Source of the DNA: Arthrobacter sp. 9AX
GTDB taxonomy: Bacteria; Actinomycetota; Actinomycetes; Actinomycetales; Micrococcaceae
Reading direction: 5' to 3'
DNA: 64,000 nucleotides
Assembly: GCF_902506095.1 (NCBI RefSeq)
Contig: NZ_LR733293.1
Location: forward strand, 4,073,476 to 4,137,475
The notes beneath the pieces were generated by a model. The model saw only the letters and a list, made by a program, of their open reading frames with translations, did not search any database and had not been told where the DNA came from. The position numbers and the translations under genes were made by a program. Positions 53,859 to 63,059 of this stretch are shown here, one piece after another; the first letter of the stretch is position 1, and each line of letters opens with the position of its first letter.

Positions 53859-54743
53859 ATGACAACCCGTAAACCAATCGCCGTCGGCACCAACGATTCG
53901 CCACAGAGCCAGGCAGCGGTGCTGTGGGCGGCGCGTCGCGCCGACCAGGCCAAGGTGCCGCTGGTAGTCCTTCACGTCGTGGACGACCGCTGGGTGGCTG
54001 AACCATACCCGTGGATTGGAGCGTTGGAGGAGGCGGGCGAACAACTCCTCGAGATTGCGGCGGATCGTGTCCGGGGCGCCCTTCCCATCACTATCACCAC
54101 CAAGCTCCTGACCGGCAGCGTCGGTGGATCGTTGGCGAAGTACTCGGGAAAGGCCTCAATGGTAGTTGTCGGCTCGGGCAGCGGTCATCTTGGTGGTTCC
54201 CTGGCAGACCGCGCCCTTCAGGTTGCCGCATCTGCCAAAGTTCCTGTTGCTGTAGTAGGAACACAGGAAATGGAAGGCCGTTCCGGCGTGGTGGTCGGCG
54301 TTGACGGGTCCAAGGAATCGACGGAAGCGGTTGCCTTTGCTGCATCGGAGGCCGACAGAACAGATGAGGAACTCACCGTCGTCTATGCCATCAGTGCCCC
54401 TGACCCCGTTGTGGATGCAGGTCTCACCCCCACCACGTTGGCCGAATTAATTGTCGAAGAGGAACGGCTTGTTCTGGCAGAGACCGTGGCCGGAACCAGG
54501 GAAGACTATCCGGACCTGCAGGTGCGCCAGGTACTGGAAACAGATAAGGGGCCGGTGGATGCGCTGGTGGATGCAGCCGCAGGCGCCAGGATGCTGGTCG
54601 TCGGGAGCCGGGGCAGGGGCGCCATCAAACGGCTCCTGCTCGGATCCACCGCACATGGCGTCCTCAAGCATCTGCCCTGCCCTACCATCATCACCCGGCT
54701 CCAGCCTCTCAAGAACAAGATGACTGCTGGCACATCGAAATAG
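53859..54743 (+). CDS. Universal stress protein, tandem domains
   Basis: 294 aa from ATG 53859 (AGAAGG upstream). Two USP domains in tandem. The first (KPIAVGTNDSPQSQAAVLWA) has a degenerate nucleotide loop. The second is complete, with GVVVGVDGSKESTEAVAFAA and the ATP-binding LVVGSRGRGAIKRLLLGSTA. Tandem USPs of this size are hallmarks of actinobacterial dormancy regulons (Rv2623-like) and bind ATP under hypoxia or redox stress. Followed after 35 bases by a PPOX-like gene, probably one operon. A DosR-like box lies 65 bp upstream. Confidence 0.9.
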   Translation: MTTRKPIAVGTNDSPQSQAAVLWAARRADQAKVPLVVLHVVDDRWVAEPYPWIGALEEAGEQLLEIAADRVRGALPITITTKLLTGSVGGSLAKYSGKASMVVVGSGSGHLGGSLADRALQVAASAKVPVAVVGTQEMEGRSGVVVGVDGSKESTEAVAFAASEADRTDEELTVVYAISAPDPVVDAGLTPTTLAELIVEEERLVLAETVAGTREDYPDLQVRQVLETDKGPVDALVDAAAGARMLVVGSRGRGAIKRLLLGSTAHGVLKHLPCPTIITRLQPLKNKMTAGTSK

Positions 54744-54778
54744 CCGGCGGGAACATCAGATAAGGATCGACGACGCCC

Positions 54779-55243
54779 ATGAACGATCACTCCTCAAGCT
54801 CGCAAACCGAATTTCTGGCAGCCCACGACTGCTGGAAGTACCTGGAGTCGTCCTATATTGGCCGTCTGGCTGTCATCGACGGCTCCAACCCCGAAATCTT
54901 CCCCGTAAATTTCACAGTTATTGGGAGGAAGCTGGTCTTCCGCACGGCGCCGGGGACAAAACTTCGGGCCCTCTTGACCGGCAATGCGGTTGCACTGGAA
55001 GCGGACGGACTCAACACCTACGCCACGGAAGTATGGAGTGTCGTGGTGAAAGGTATCCCCGTGCTGTTTGAGGGTGACGACGCAGACTTCGCTGACGTTG
55101 ATCCTGACCGCCGCCCCTGGGAGTCCGGTCTGAAGGAGCATCTGATCTGCATTGACCCTAAGGAGATCAGCGGGCGCAGATTCGCAGTGCGGTCCCGCGC
55201 ACGTTGGTGGCCGCCCCAGGACTTCTCGGCAGACTGGCTATAA
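54779..55243 (+). CDS. PPOX/NimA-like FMN split-barrel protein 3
   Basis: 154 aa from ATG 54779. Third paralogue: CWKYLESSYIGRLAVIDGSN, EIFPVNFTVIGRKLVFRTAP, VWSVVVKGIPVLFEG, EISGRRFAVRSRARWW. Shares an operon with the tandem USP, which argues that these flavoprotein-like proteins serve the same stress response. Confidence 0.85.
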   Translation: MNDHSSSSQTEFLAAHDCWKYLESSYIGRLAVIDGSNPEIFPVNFTVIGRKLVFRTAPGTKLRALLTGNAVALEADGLNTYATEVWSVVVKGIPVLFEGDDADFADVDPDRRPWESGLKEHLICIDPKEISGRRFAVRSRARWWPPQDFSADWL

Positions 55244-55359
55244 ACCGTGCGTTCAAAACTGGCTTAGGCCCTGTCAGACAGCCGTTGAACCTGGCACGCT
55301 CAAGAAAACCCATGTCCATTAGAGGCTAATACTGCCTCCGACCCAACAGGTTTGGCATC

Positions 55360-56892
55360 ATGAAAAAAGCAGGCTCCGTAATAATGCTCGTTGTCGGGAT
55401 CCTGCTATCGATCCTTGGCTTCACCGCACTGGCCGGAGGCATTGCCGCATCCGTGCTGGGAACCGCACAGGGCGACGGATACTTCACTTCGGGCAGCGCG
55501 CGGTTTTCCGTCGCGTCCCACGCACTGACTACGCCCCGGCTCGACGCCGTAGGCGAGGGTGTCCCGCCCCGCCTGCCTTTCGATATCGGTACGCTCAGGC
55601 TCCGTGCGGCCTCCGCGGAGCCCGGCAGGGAGATTTTTATAGGCATCGCTCCCCAGGCCGACATCGAGCGGTATCTTTTGGGCGTTCATCACACCGAGCT
55701 GCTCGAGGTAAACAGCCGTCCTTTCCGGGCGGAATACCGTGACATTCCGGGCACCACCACTCCCGCCCCGCCTGCAGAGCAGACCTTTTGGAACACATCC
55801 GTGTCAGGTACCGGCGAGCAGGAGCTGACCTGGGATCTTGCTACCGGCAGCTGGGCAATCGTCGTCATGAATGCCGACGCCAGCCCGGGCGTCGATGCTG
55901 ACGTGCAGGCCGGATTCAGGTCCGACCTGATTTGGCCGGCGGCCACCGGCCTGCTGATTGGAGGGGCCATCGGATTGGCTATCGGGGTTCCCCTGCTCGT
56001 TTCGGGCGCTGTCGGACTCGGGAGGCATGCAGAACCGCCTTCCCGGGGGCCCCGTGGACCGCTTCCCCAGTTCCCCGGTGGAGCCCCGGGACTGGCGTCT
56101 GCCCCGGAAATGCAGGGAACACCGCCTGCTTCACAGGCCGACCCGCTGACACCTGCCGAAAACGCTCCGTACCCTGCCCGGCTCCTCGGCAGACTGGATC
56201 CGGCCCTGTCCCGATGGATGTGGCTGGTGAAGTGGTTCTTAGCCATTCCGCATTTCATCGTGCTGGCTTTCCTCTGGTTCGCGTTCCTCGTAACCACAAT
56301 CGTTGCCGGATTCGCGATCCTGATTACCGGCCGCTATCCGCGCCCACTGTTCACTTTCAATGTCGGCGTTTTGCGGTGGAACTGGAGGGTGGCCTTCTAC
56401 GCCTACGCCGCCGCAGGCACCGACCTTTATCCGCCTTTTACCCTGGCACGCACCAACTATCCCGCGGACTTTGAGGTGGACTACCCCGAGCGACTCTCCC
56501 GCGGCCTGGTCTTGGTGAAATGGTGGCTCCTGGCCATCCCGCACCTGCTCGTCGTCGCGGCCTTCGCCGGGACCACCTGGACCTGGCAGGCAGAAACCGA
56601 TGATCTGGGTACAACCTATGAGCGTGGGACAGGGCTCTCCCTGCTGGGCCTGCTTGTCCTGATTGCCGTTGTGGTCTTGCTCTTTACCGGCAGGTACCTG
56701 CGTCCCCTGTTCGGCCTGATCATGGGGATCAACCGCTGGATCTACCGGGTCCTCGCTTACACTGCGCTGATGCGTGATGAGTATCCGCCGTTTCGGCTCG
56801 ATCAGGGCCCTGATGAGGTCCCGCATCCGGCGGTGGGGACGCAGCTCGATGGAGCGGTGCTCCCCGAGGCCGGACCAGCACCACGGCCATGA
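55360..56892 (+). CDS. DUF4389 membrane protein
   Basis: 510 aa from ATG 55360. An N-terminal helix (VIMLVVGILLSILGFTALAG) precedes an extracytoplasmic beta domain (~35-190) ending in QELTWDLATGSWAIVVMNAD. A membrane helix (~195-220) and a Pro-rich linker follow, then two DUF4389 repeats (WLVKWFLAIPHFIVLAFLWF and LVKWWLLAIPHLLVVAAFAG, each followed by FTGRYxRPLF-type loops). Family role unknown; members are frequent near stress genes in actinobacteria. Overlaps the next gene (ATGA). A weak DosR half-site (CTTAGGCCCT) lies about 88 bp upstream. Confidence 0.85.
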   Translation: MKKAGSVIMLVVGILLSILGFTALAGGIAASVLGTAQGDGYFTSGSARFSVASHALTTPRLDAVGEGVPPRLPFDIGTLRLRAASAEPGREIFIGIAPQADIERYLLGVHHTELLEVNSRPFRAEYRDIPGTTTPAPPAEQTFWNTSVSGTGEQELTWDLATGSWAIVVMNADASPGVDADVQAGFRSDLIWPAATGLLIGGAIGLAIGVPLLVSGAVGLGRHAEPPSRGPRGPLPQFPGGAPGLASAPEMQGTPPASQADPLTPAENAPYPARLLGRLDPALSRWMWLVKWFLAIPHFIVLAFLWFAFLVTTIVAGFAILITGRYPRPLFTFNVGVLRWNWRVAFYAYAAAGTDLYPPFTLARTNYPADFEVDYPERLSRGLVLVKWWLLAIPHLLVVAAFAGTTWTWQAETDDLGTTYERGTGLSLLGLLVLIAVVVLLFTGRYLRPLFGLIMGINRWIYRVLAYTALMRDEYPPFRLDQGPDEVPHPAVGTQLDGAVLPEAGPAPRP

Positions 56893-57245
56893 ATTGGCTG
56901 GCCGGACTGTTCCTTGTGGCCCATGGACTGGTTCATGCGGGCATCTGGTGCACACCGTTCGATCCGGCGAAAGCCCCGTTCGACCCCAGGCATTCATGGC
57001 TTGCGGCACGTCTGGGCCTGGCCGGGCCCGCCCGCCGCGTTTCAGTGATGCTGGCACTGGCAGCGGCCATACTTTTTGTGATCTCCGGTCTGTCGGTTAT
57101 CGCCAATGCCCCTTGGGCTGGAGCAGTAGCCATCGTTGCCGCGGGCGTGTCGCTGGCGCTCACCGTACTGGTGTTTCACCGCTGGCTCTCTCTGAATCTG
57201 TTGATCAACACCGCCATCATCTGGGTTGTTTCGGCTAGCGGCTAG
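56889..57245 (+). CDS. Small four-helix membrane protein
   Basis: 118 aa. ATG 56889 overlaps the stop of the DUF4389 gene. Hydrophobic helices at FLVAHGLVHAGIW, VSVMLALAAAILFVISGLSV, AGAVAIVAAGVSLALTVLVF and LINTAIIWVV; His and Cys near the N-terminus (HGLVHAGIWC) could bind metal. Unknown. Its end overlaps the convergent DoxX-like gene by 11 bp. Confidence 0.65.
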   Translation: MNWLAGLFLVAHGLVHAGIWCTPFDPAKAPFDPRHSWLAARLGLAGPARRVSVMLALAAAILFVISGLSVIANAPWAGAVAIVAAGVSLALTVLVFHRWLSLNLLINTAIIWVVSASG

Positions 57246-57702
57246 CCCCTCGGACCCGCCTGTCCCAAAGGGCATGTGGAAATTCCTTGGTCAGCAGCCG
57301 GGCCAGTCCAGCGGCCATCAGAGGATTCGGCAGGGTCCATACGCCCAGAGGAGTGATGATGAGCAGGAAGACGATTGCGCCAATAAGTCCCAGCTTCACC
57401 CGGCGCCCACGGCTGAGGATCAACAGGCCCACCGTTATTTCTCCTGCCGCTGCCACAATGCCAACCACGGGAGGGGCAGCCGCCACCACATTTTCAAAAA
57501 TCCAGGCGTAGAAGGGGATCAGCGGCTTGTCTGTTCCTAATGAGACGAACAGTTCCGGGGCAATGAAGCTGAGTAACGCATTGACTCCCAGCGCCATGAC
57601 GATGAAGAAGATGCCGATAAAGATGCGTGCGCCGTACGGCCTGACAAGACTGAACAACAGGAAGGCAGCACAAAATACCAGCCACGGGATCAACTGCTCC
57701 AC
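57235..57702 (-). CDS. DoxX-like membrane protein
   Basis: 155 aa from ATG 57702. Four hydrophobic helices with the DoxX/DUF417-like layout: RIFIGIFFIVMALGVNAL, LIPFYAWIFENVVAAAPPVV, VGLLILSRGRRVKLGLIGAI, PNPLMAAGLARLLTKEFP. Some DoxX proteins partner with quinone oxidation or redox-sensing complexes. Convergent with the previous gene; the 3' ends overlap. Confidence 0.7.
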   Translation of the reverse strand: MEQLIPWLVFCAAFLLFSLVRPYGARIFIGIFFIVMALGVNALLSFIAPELFVSLGTDKPLIPFYAWIFENVVAAAPPVVGIVAAAGEITVGLLILSRGRRVKLGLIGAIVFLLIITPLGVWTLPNPLMAAGLARLLTKEFPHALWDRRVRGASR

Positions 57703-57852
57703 GGTTTGCCCTGTCTATAGAAGTTATCGATGGTCGATCTCGCCATCCGGGCGGGGGCAATCCAGTGGGTCCCCGTCATTTGCCTATGGTGTCCCCAGCG
57801 CAAAGCTGACAGCAAGGGCTGAAGGACCTCGGAAATCCTGGCCCAGTGCGCA

Positions 57853-57867
57853 GTGACTTTTGGCCCT
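57853..57867 (+). promoter_or_regulatory. DosR-like box
   Basis: GTGACTTTTGGCCCT, 63 bp before the second universal stress gene. One base differs from the site at 53779, at nearly the same distance from its start. Confidence 0.6.
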
Positions 57868-57930
57868 ACCCTGCCTTGCTTCGGCGGGAAATCATTACGT
57901 GTGACCGCACCGGTTACGTGAGGAGCTGAG

Positions 57931-58389
57931 ATGACTACTGCTGGAGCACCATTCGCCCAGATAGTTGTGGGGGTGGATGGATCGGAGGCGTCCATCGAGG
58001 CTTTGCGGCAGGCCCAGCGTCTGGCAGTACCCCTCGGAGCCAAGGTCTTGGCCAATGCGTATTGGGATTACCCACAGGTCTATTCGGGCTACATGATGAT
58101 GGGCATCGAGGGCTTTGAGGAACGCGCCGGGCAGATCCTTGATGAAACGATCAGGACGGCGTTCGGTGACGAAACGCCATCGAACGTTATTTCCAACCTG
58201 GTTCGCGGGCACCCGCGGGAATCGCTGATCGAAGCCAGCCGCAACGCCGGCATGATCGTCGTGGGGCGGCGCGGGCATGGCGGCTTTGGCGGCCTGCTGC
58301 TGGGCTCAGTCAGCTCTGCCCTGGTGGCACACGCTCACTGTCCGGTACTGGTGGTTCACACGCCCGAGCAACGTCCGGAAGCTTCCTAG
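57931..58389 (+). CDS. Universal stress protein, single domain
   Basis: 152 aa from ATG 57931, AGGAG upstream. Complete USP fold: QIVVGVDGSEASIEALRQAQ at the start, then the ATP-binding loop IVVGRRGHGGFGGLLLGSVS and PVLVVH. It leads an apparent operon with the deacetylase and the P-type ATPase. Confidence 0.9.
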   Translation: MTTAGAPFAQIVVGVDGSEASIEALRQAQRLAVPLGAKVLANAYWDYPQVYSGYMMMGIEGFEERAGQILDETIRTAFGDETPSNVISNLVRGHPRESLIEASRNAGMIVVGRRGHGGFGGLLLGSVSSALVAHAHCPVLVVHTPEQRPEAS

Positions 58390-58433
58390 AGGAGGGCAAC
58401 TGCGGTGGGAAGGACTACAGCGGACGTGTACCG

Positions 58434-59396
58434 GTGACAACAATGCTGCAAGGCGGGCGACGGCGGGTGGGGGTCATCGTGGCAATCCTCGCCCTGCTGG
58501 TCCTTTCTATAGGTTTGGTCCTCTTGTTCCGGTCCCCCGCGGCGAACCCGCCACCGTCGGCATCACCGTCGACTCCGGCGACCACCGGCCCAAGCCCTGC
58601 ACTGTCCAGTGATACTCCCTCACCATCACAGCCAGTAGAAGTCTCCACCGAAACACCGGAAGCGGGCCAGAACCCCGTCCAGCCACCGGTCATCGTACCC
58701 CCAATCCCCTTCACACCGCCGTCCGAGCCGGATACTGTTCCGCCGGCAGCACCTTTCCCCGCCCCACTCCGTGGCCAGGATTTGGCGGTCATGCCTGGCG
58801 CAGGTCGCGTGGTGGCACTGACTTTTGATGCGGGCGCCAACGCAGCAGGACTTCCAAGAATCCTGTCCGCCCTGGCCGCCAAAGGAGTCGCGGGCACTTT
58901 CTTCTTGACCGGGAACTGGGCGGAGGCCAATCCGGAAGGAGTCGGTCTGATCATTTCGGCAGGCCATCGGGTCGCGAACCACTCCACGACGCATCCCGCT
59001 TTCACCGGCCTTACCGACAGCCAGATCGTGCAGCAGGTACGCGGGGCAGAGCAGGTGATCCTTGCTGCCGGCGGTGACCCCCGGCCTTTCTTCCGTTTTC
59101 CCTTTGGCGATCGGGATCCCCGCACCGTCGCAGCCATTAATAGCCTTGGCTACGTTACCGTCCGGTGGACCGTGGACACTATGGGTTGGAAGGGCACCAG
59201 CGGCGGTGTCAGCGTACAGATCGTCACTGACCGCATCATGGCGGGTCTGCAGCCGGGCGAAATAGTCCTCATGCACCTCGGTTCCAATCCCGAGGACGGC
59301 ACCACTTTGGACGCGGACGCCCTGCCTGAAGCCATTGACCGGATCAGCGCTGCCGGTTACGGCTTCGTCACCCTCGACGCGCTGCTCGCCCGGTAG
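58434..59396 (+). CDS. Polysaccharide deacetylase (NodB domain)
   Basis: 320 aa from GTG 58434. One N-terminal membrane helix (VGVIVAILALLVLSIGLVLL) and a Pro/Ser/Thr linker of about 100 residues place the enzyme on the outer face. NodB motifs: VVALTFDAGAN (catalytic Asp kept, but the usual second Asp of TFDDG is Ala), NHSTTHPAF (HxxxH metal ligands), FFRFPFGDRD (Arg/Pro) and IVLMHLGSN (catalytic His). The TFDAG variant recurs among actinobacterial secreted deacetylases. Likely removes acetyl groups from peptidoglycan or another glycan under stress. Confidence 0.85.
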   Translation: MTTMLQGGRRRVGVIVAILALLVLSIGLVLLFRSPAANPPPSASPSTPATTGPSPALSSDTPSPSQPVEVSTETPEAGQNPVQPPVIVPPIPFTPPSEPDTVPPAAPFPAPLRGQDLAVMPGAGRVVALTFDAGANAAGLPRILSALAAKGVAGTFFLTGNWAEANPEGVGLIISAGHRVANHSTTHPAFTGLTDSQIVQQVRGAEQVILAAGGDPRPFFRFPFGDRDPRTVAAINSLGYVTVRWTVDTMGWKGTSGGVSVQIVTDRIMAGLQPGEIVLMHLGSNPEDGTTLDADALPEAIDRISAAGYGFVTLDALLAR

Positions 59397-59415
59397 ACAG
59401 AGAAGAGCCAGGACC

Positions 59416-62178
59416 ATGGAAAAGACCAGGCAGACAAGGACCACCGGCACCAGGCAGCCTCCGGGGCAGAACGGAACCGAAGGACCAGCACATCATGGGT
59501 TGCCCTTGCACGAAGTTGTCCTGCTGCTTGAAACCGACCCCGGACAAGGCCTCGCTGCCCAAGAGGTGACCCGCCGGCAGGCCCAGTTCGGAGCGAATAT
59601 CCTGCCCCGTTCGCGATCCGGGGGCATCGCACGCAAGCTCGCGCGTCAGTTCAATAATCCACTCGTGTACGTGCTGCTGGCCGCGGCCGCCGTCACCACG
59701 GTTCTTGGCGAGTATCTGGATTCCGGCGTCATCCTTGCCGTGGTGCTCATCAATACTCTGATTGGCTTCGTCCAGGAGGTCCGGGCGGAAGCAGCCCTGG
59801 ACGCCCTCCACAACCTCGTCCGTACCCGCGCCGTCGTCATAAGGACTGGCCAGCGGCTGGAGGTTCCATCCGAGGACCTTGTCCCGGGAGACCTTGTCCT
59901 GCTGGAAGCAGGTGACAAAGTACCGGCCGACATCCGGCTTGTCCGCCTGTCCGGGCTGCGGGTGGATGAATCTGCGCTAACAGGGGAATCGGAATCTGTA
60001 GCGAAGGACGAGGTGGTGCTTCCCCCGACAACACCTGTGGCTGACCGCCGGAACATGGCCTACAGCGGGACGCTGGTGACTGCCGGTGCGGGCGCTGGCG
60101 TCATCGTCGCCATCGGTGGCGGGACTGAGCTCGGTGAGATTCATCGGCTCATGGGAGCTGTGCGGCCGGTGGCCACACCCCTGACCCAAAAGCTGGCCCG
60201 ATTCAGCATGACGCTTACCGTTGCCATTCTTGCCCTGGCCGCTGTGAGCTTCGCTGCGGGAGTGGCACGCGGCCAGCCGCCCGCGCAGATGTTTACCGCC
60301 GCCGTTGCGCTTGCGGTGGGGGCGATCCCGGAAGGTCTGCCGGCAGCAGTCACCGTAACCCTCGCCATCGGCGTCCGCCGGATGGCACGTCGTCGTGCCG
60401 TTGTCCGCCGCCTGCCGGTGGTTGAGACGCTGGGCAGCACCACTGTCATCTGCTCCGATAAGACCGGTACGTTCACCGAGAACCAAATGACCGTACGGTC
60501 GCTGTGGACTCCATCCGCCAACTACGTTGTGACAGGTTCCGGGTACGACCCGGAGGGGCACATTCTTCTGCCAGGGGAAGATGCCGGGGCTGGGGCGCCG
60601 CAGGCAGAGCATGACGCTGCCCTGTACTGGTCGTTGCTGGCAGGAGGCGCCTGCAACGATGCCAAGGTCATCCGGGAAGGACATGTCTGGCAGGCCCAGG
60701 GCGACCCTACCGAAGCAGCGATGCTGGTGGCAGCCGGAAAAGGGGGCGTGGACGTAGCTGCGTTCCTTTCCGCAAACCCTCGAATCAATACCCGGCCCTT
60801 CACGTCCGAGCTGCAGTACATGGCCACGCTCCACTCTGCAGGATCCACGGGCGGCAGCGGTGTTGTGTTGGTAAAGGGCGCGGCGGAGAGGGTACTTGAG
60901 CTCTGTGAGTCGCAGATGGACAGCGATGGCAGAAGCCGGCCCCTCGCCAGACAGGTGGTCCTTAACGCAGTTCACCATTTCTCGGAAACGGGCCTGCGAG
61001 TACTCGCCACTGCAACTATGCAACTACCGCCCGAGACCGCCTTTGAAGGGGCAACCCTGCGCCAGATGACTCTCACGGGACTTCAGGCGATGTTCGATCC
61101 GCCCAGGGAAGCAGCGGCAGCAGCGGTACGTGCCTGCCATCAGGCTGGAGTGGCCGTAAAGATGATTACCGGAGACCATGTGGGAACTGCGGCGACCATC
61201 GCCGAAGCCGTGGGCCTGACCGCGAACCGTGAAGACCGGACGGCACTGACGGGCGCAGAACTGGACGCTATCCCGGCTGCTCAACTGCCTCAGGCCGTTG
61301 AGCACGCCACCGTCTTCGCGCGCGTATCTCCGGAACAGAAGCTTCGCCTGATCGGTGCCCTGCAGTCCCTCGGCCACGTGGCCGCCATGACGGGCGACGG
61401 TGTCAACGACGCACCGGCGCTAAGGCAGGCGAACGTTGGTATCGCCATGGGACGGTCAGGAACGGAAGTGGCCAAAGAGGCCGCGGACATCGTCCTGACC
61501 GACGATGACTTCGCCACCATTGAAGCCGCCGTCGAAGAAGGCCGCAACGTCTTCGATAACCTGACCAAGTTCATCGTCTGGACGCTGCCTACCAACATGG
61601 GAGAAGGTCTGGTCATCCTGGTGGCGATCCTGATTGGAGCCACGCTTCCGATCCTGCCCACCCAAATCCTGTGGATCAACATGACCACCGCCGTTGCCCT
61701 CGGCCTCATGCTGGCGTTCGAACCCAAGGAACCAGGCCTGATGTCACGTCCGCCCAGGGCGCCTGATCGCCCGCTCCTGACGTGGACACTCACTCTTCGC
61801 ATCATGTTGGTCTCCACCCTTCTCGTAGCGGGCACATGGTGGATTTTCGAACTGGAACTTGTCGGCGGTGCGTCCCTTGCAGAAGCCAGGACCGCCGCAG
61901 TCAACCTCTTTGTCGCGGTCGAACTTTTCTATCTGTTCAGCTGCCGTTCCCTCACCCGCTCGCCATGGCGGATTGGCTTCTTCAGCAACCGTTGGGTCAT
62001 TCTGGGCGTTCTGGTCCAGACGGCCGGCCAGCTGGCCATCACCTACATCCCGGTGATGAACGAGCTCTTTCACACGGCACCCATAAGCCTGGAATCATGG
62101 GTGCGGATCCTGGGCATTGCCGTACTCGCTTCCCTGGTTGTGGCAGTGGACAAACGCTTCCGCCGCAGCGCTTTCTAA
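59416..62178 (+). CDS. P-type cation ATPase (Ca/Mg type)
   Basis: 920 aa from ATG 59416, 19 bases after the deacetylase. N-terminal cation-ATPase domain (LETDPGQGLAAQEVTRRQAQ, GANILP), actuator VDESALTGES, transmembrane PEGLPAAVTVTLAIGVRRMA, phosphorylation site CSDKTGTFTENQM (Phe where Leu is usual), and hinge TGDGVNDAPALRQANVGIAM. The C-terminal helices include ILWINMTTAVALGLMLAFEP. This is the P2-type group containing mycobacterial CtpF, a DosR-regulon member, so calcium or a similar cation may be moved during dormancy-like stress. Apparently in one operon with the USP. Confidence 0.9.
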   Translation: MEKTRQTRTTGTRQPPGQNGTEGPAHHGLPLHEVVLLLETDPGQGLAAQEVTRRQAQFGANILPRSRSGGIARKLARQFNNPLVYVLLAAAAVTTVLGEYLDSGVILAVVLINTLIGFVQEVRAEAALDALHNLVRTRAVVIRTGQRLEVPSEDLVPGDLVLLEAGDKVPADIRLVRLSGLRVDESALTGESESVAKDEVVLPPTTPVADRRNMAYSGTLVTAGAGAGVIVAIGGGTELGEIHRLMGAVRPVATPLTQKLARFSMTLTVAILALAAVSFAAGVARGQPPAQMFTAAVALAVGAIPEGLPAAVTVTLAIGVRRMARRRAVVRRLPVVETLGSTTVICSDKTGTFTENQMTVRSLWTPSANYVVTGSGYDPEGHILLPGEDAGAGAPQAEHDAALYWSLLAGGACNDAKVIREGHVWQAQGDPTEAAMLVAAGKGGVDVAAFLSANPRINTRPFTSELQYMATLHSAGSTGGSGVVLVKGAAERVLELCESQMDSDGRSRPLARQVVLNAVHHFSETGLRVLATATMQLPPETAFEGATLRQMTLTGLQAMFDPPREAAAAAVRACHQAGVAVKMITGDHVGTAATIAEAVGLTANREDRTALTGAELDAIPAAQLPQAVEHATVFARVSPEQKLRLIGALQSLGHVAAMTGDGVNDAPALRQANVGIAMGRSGTEVAKEAADIVLTDDDFATIEAAVEEGRNVFDNLTKFIVWTLPTNMGEGLVILVAILIGATLPILPTQILWINMTTAVALGLMLAFEPKEPGLMSRPPRAPDRPLLTWTLTLRIMLVSTLLVAGTWWIFELELVGGASLAEARTAAVNLFVAVELFYLFSCRSLTRSPWRIGFFSNRWVILGVLVQTAGQLAITYIPVMNELFHTAPISLESWVRILGIAVLASLVVAVDKRFRRSAF

Positions 62179-62223
62179 GCTGCGACCGTCTCCCCCGTAT
62201 ACGGACACCCAGAGGCCGCTGCA

Positions 62224-62835
62224 TCAAGTCTTTGGCAGGAGCCGAACCATGACCAGGCCGGTAATAACAGCCATGGTCACCGCCATCAAAACCGCTGCGC
62301 CGATCCCGATGACAGCTGAAAGCAACACCGCCTGGCCCGGTTGCCACAAAGGAGTCGCGACCGCCATAAATACACCCAAACCAGCAGCCCAGGCTGCCGC
62401 ACTGCCGGCGATCCAGCGCCAGGCGCGAGGCACGTGGGCCCGCAGTTCCATCCATTGGGCGAAGCCGATCGAACCCAGGAGCCCCGCGCCACCTAAAGTT
62501 CCTACCACAATCTGCGCAGCTACCGGCCAGTCCCGCCAGGAATTGTTTGCGGACGGCAGCAAACCAAGAGTCCAGGCCGCTGCGGCTGCACCACCTGTCA
62601 GCAGGATCCAACGGGGAGTGGAAACAGCAGGAAGCCGGTGATGGAGCACGCACCCCTGAAACCACCCCAGCACCGCGCCCTCGACAAAGCCTGCCACCAC
62701 GAGCAGCGGAAATGTCCCAGTTGGCCATACCGCGGCCGCCACGAGTTGGGCAAGAGCAGGGGCAAGGAAGCCCAGGCTCTCCCCGAGACCCACCCAACGG
62801 ACCCAGCGGCCCAGGAACGCGCTCCGGTCTGTCAC
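62224..62835 (-). CDS. Polytopic membrane protein
   Basis: 203 aa from GTG 62835, preceded by GGAGGAAGG; the longer frame to 62898 lacks such a site. About six hydrophobic helices. Contains FVEGAVLGWFQGCVLHHRLP and GFAQWMELRAHVPRAWRWI, patterns shared with unnamed actinobacterial membrane proteins. Convergent with the ATPase gene. Unknown function. Confidence 0.65.
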   Translation of the reverse strand: MTDRSAFLGRWVRWVGLGESLGFLAPALAQLVAAAVWPTGTFPLLVVAGFVEGAVLGWFQGCVLHHRLPAVSTPRWILLTGGAAAAAWTLGLLPSANNSWRDWPVAAQIVVGTLGGAGLLGSIGFAQWMELRAHVPRAWRWIAGSAAAWAAGLGVFMAVATPLWQPGQAVLLSAVIGIGAAVLMAVTMAVITGLVMVRLLPKT

Positions 62836-62963
62836 GGCATTACCTTCCTCCACCTGCCCGCGCACGCCAACCCCAGCGCCCCCATCGTTCCCTCTCATGG
62901 TCGGCAGTGTCCGGTCCCGCCAACAGTGCCGAAAGCCCCGGCGGATGCAACTTCCAGCACTGT

Positions 62964-62978
62964 TGGGACCAATGGCTC
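62964..62978 (+). promoter_or_regulatory. DosR-like box
   Basis: GGGACCAATGGCTCT, 81 bp before the SHOCT gene and 129 bp from the divergent membrane-protein gene. Confidence 0.5.
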
Positions 62979-63059
62979 TGCCGCCACGCCACGTTCACGC
63001 TGATACTGAGAAGGCATAGGCGGCCAACGGACTGCCGCCAAGGCCGAAGGGCAATTTCG

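Noticed and set aside
55262-55272. CTTAGGCCCT before the DUF4389 gene as a full DosR-like box
   Set aside because: Only the right half matches; the left half (ACTGG) does not. Mentioned only as a weak half-site.
59977-61023. Long minus-strand frames inside the P-type ATPase gene
   Set aside because: Antisense shadows of a complete, motif-rich gene.
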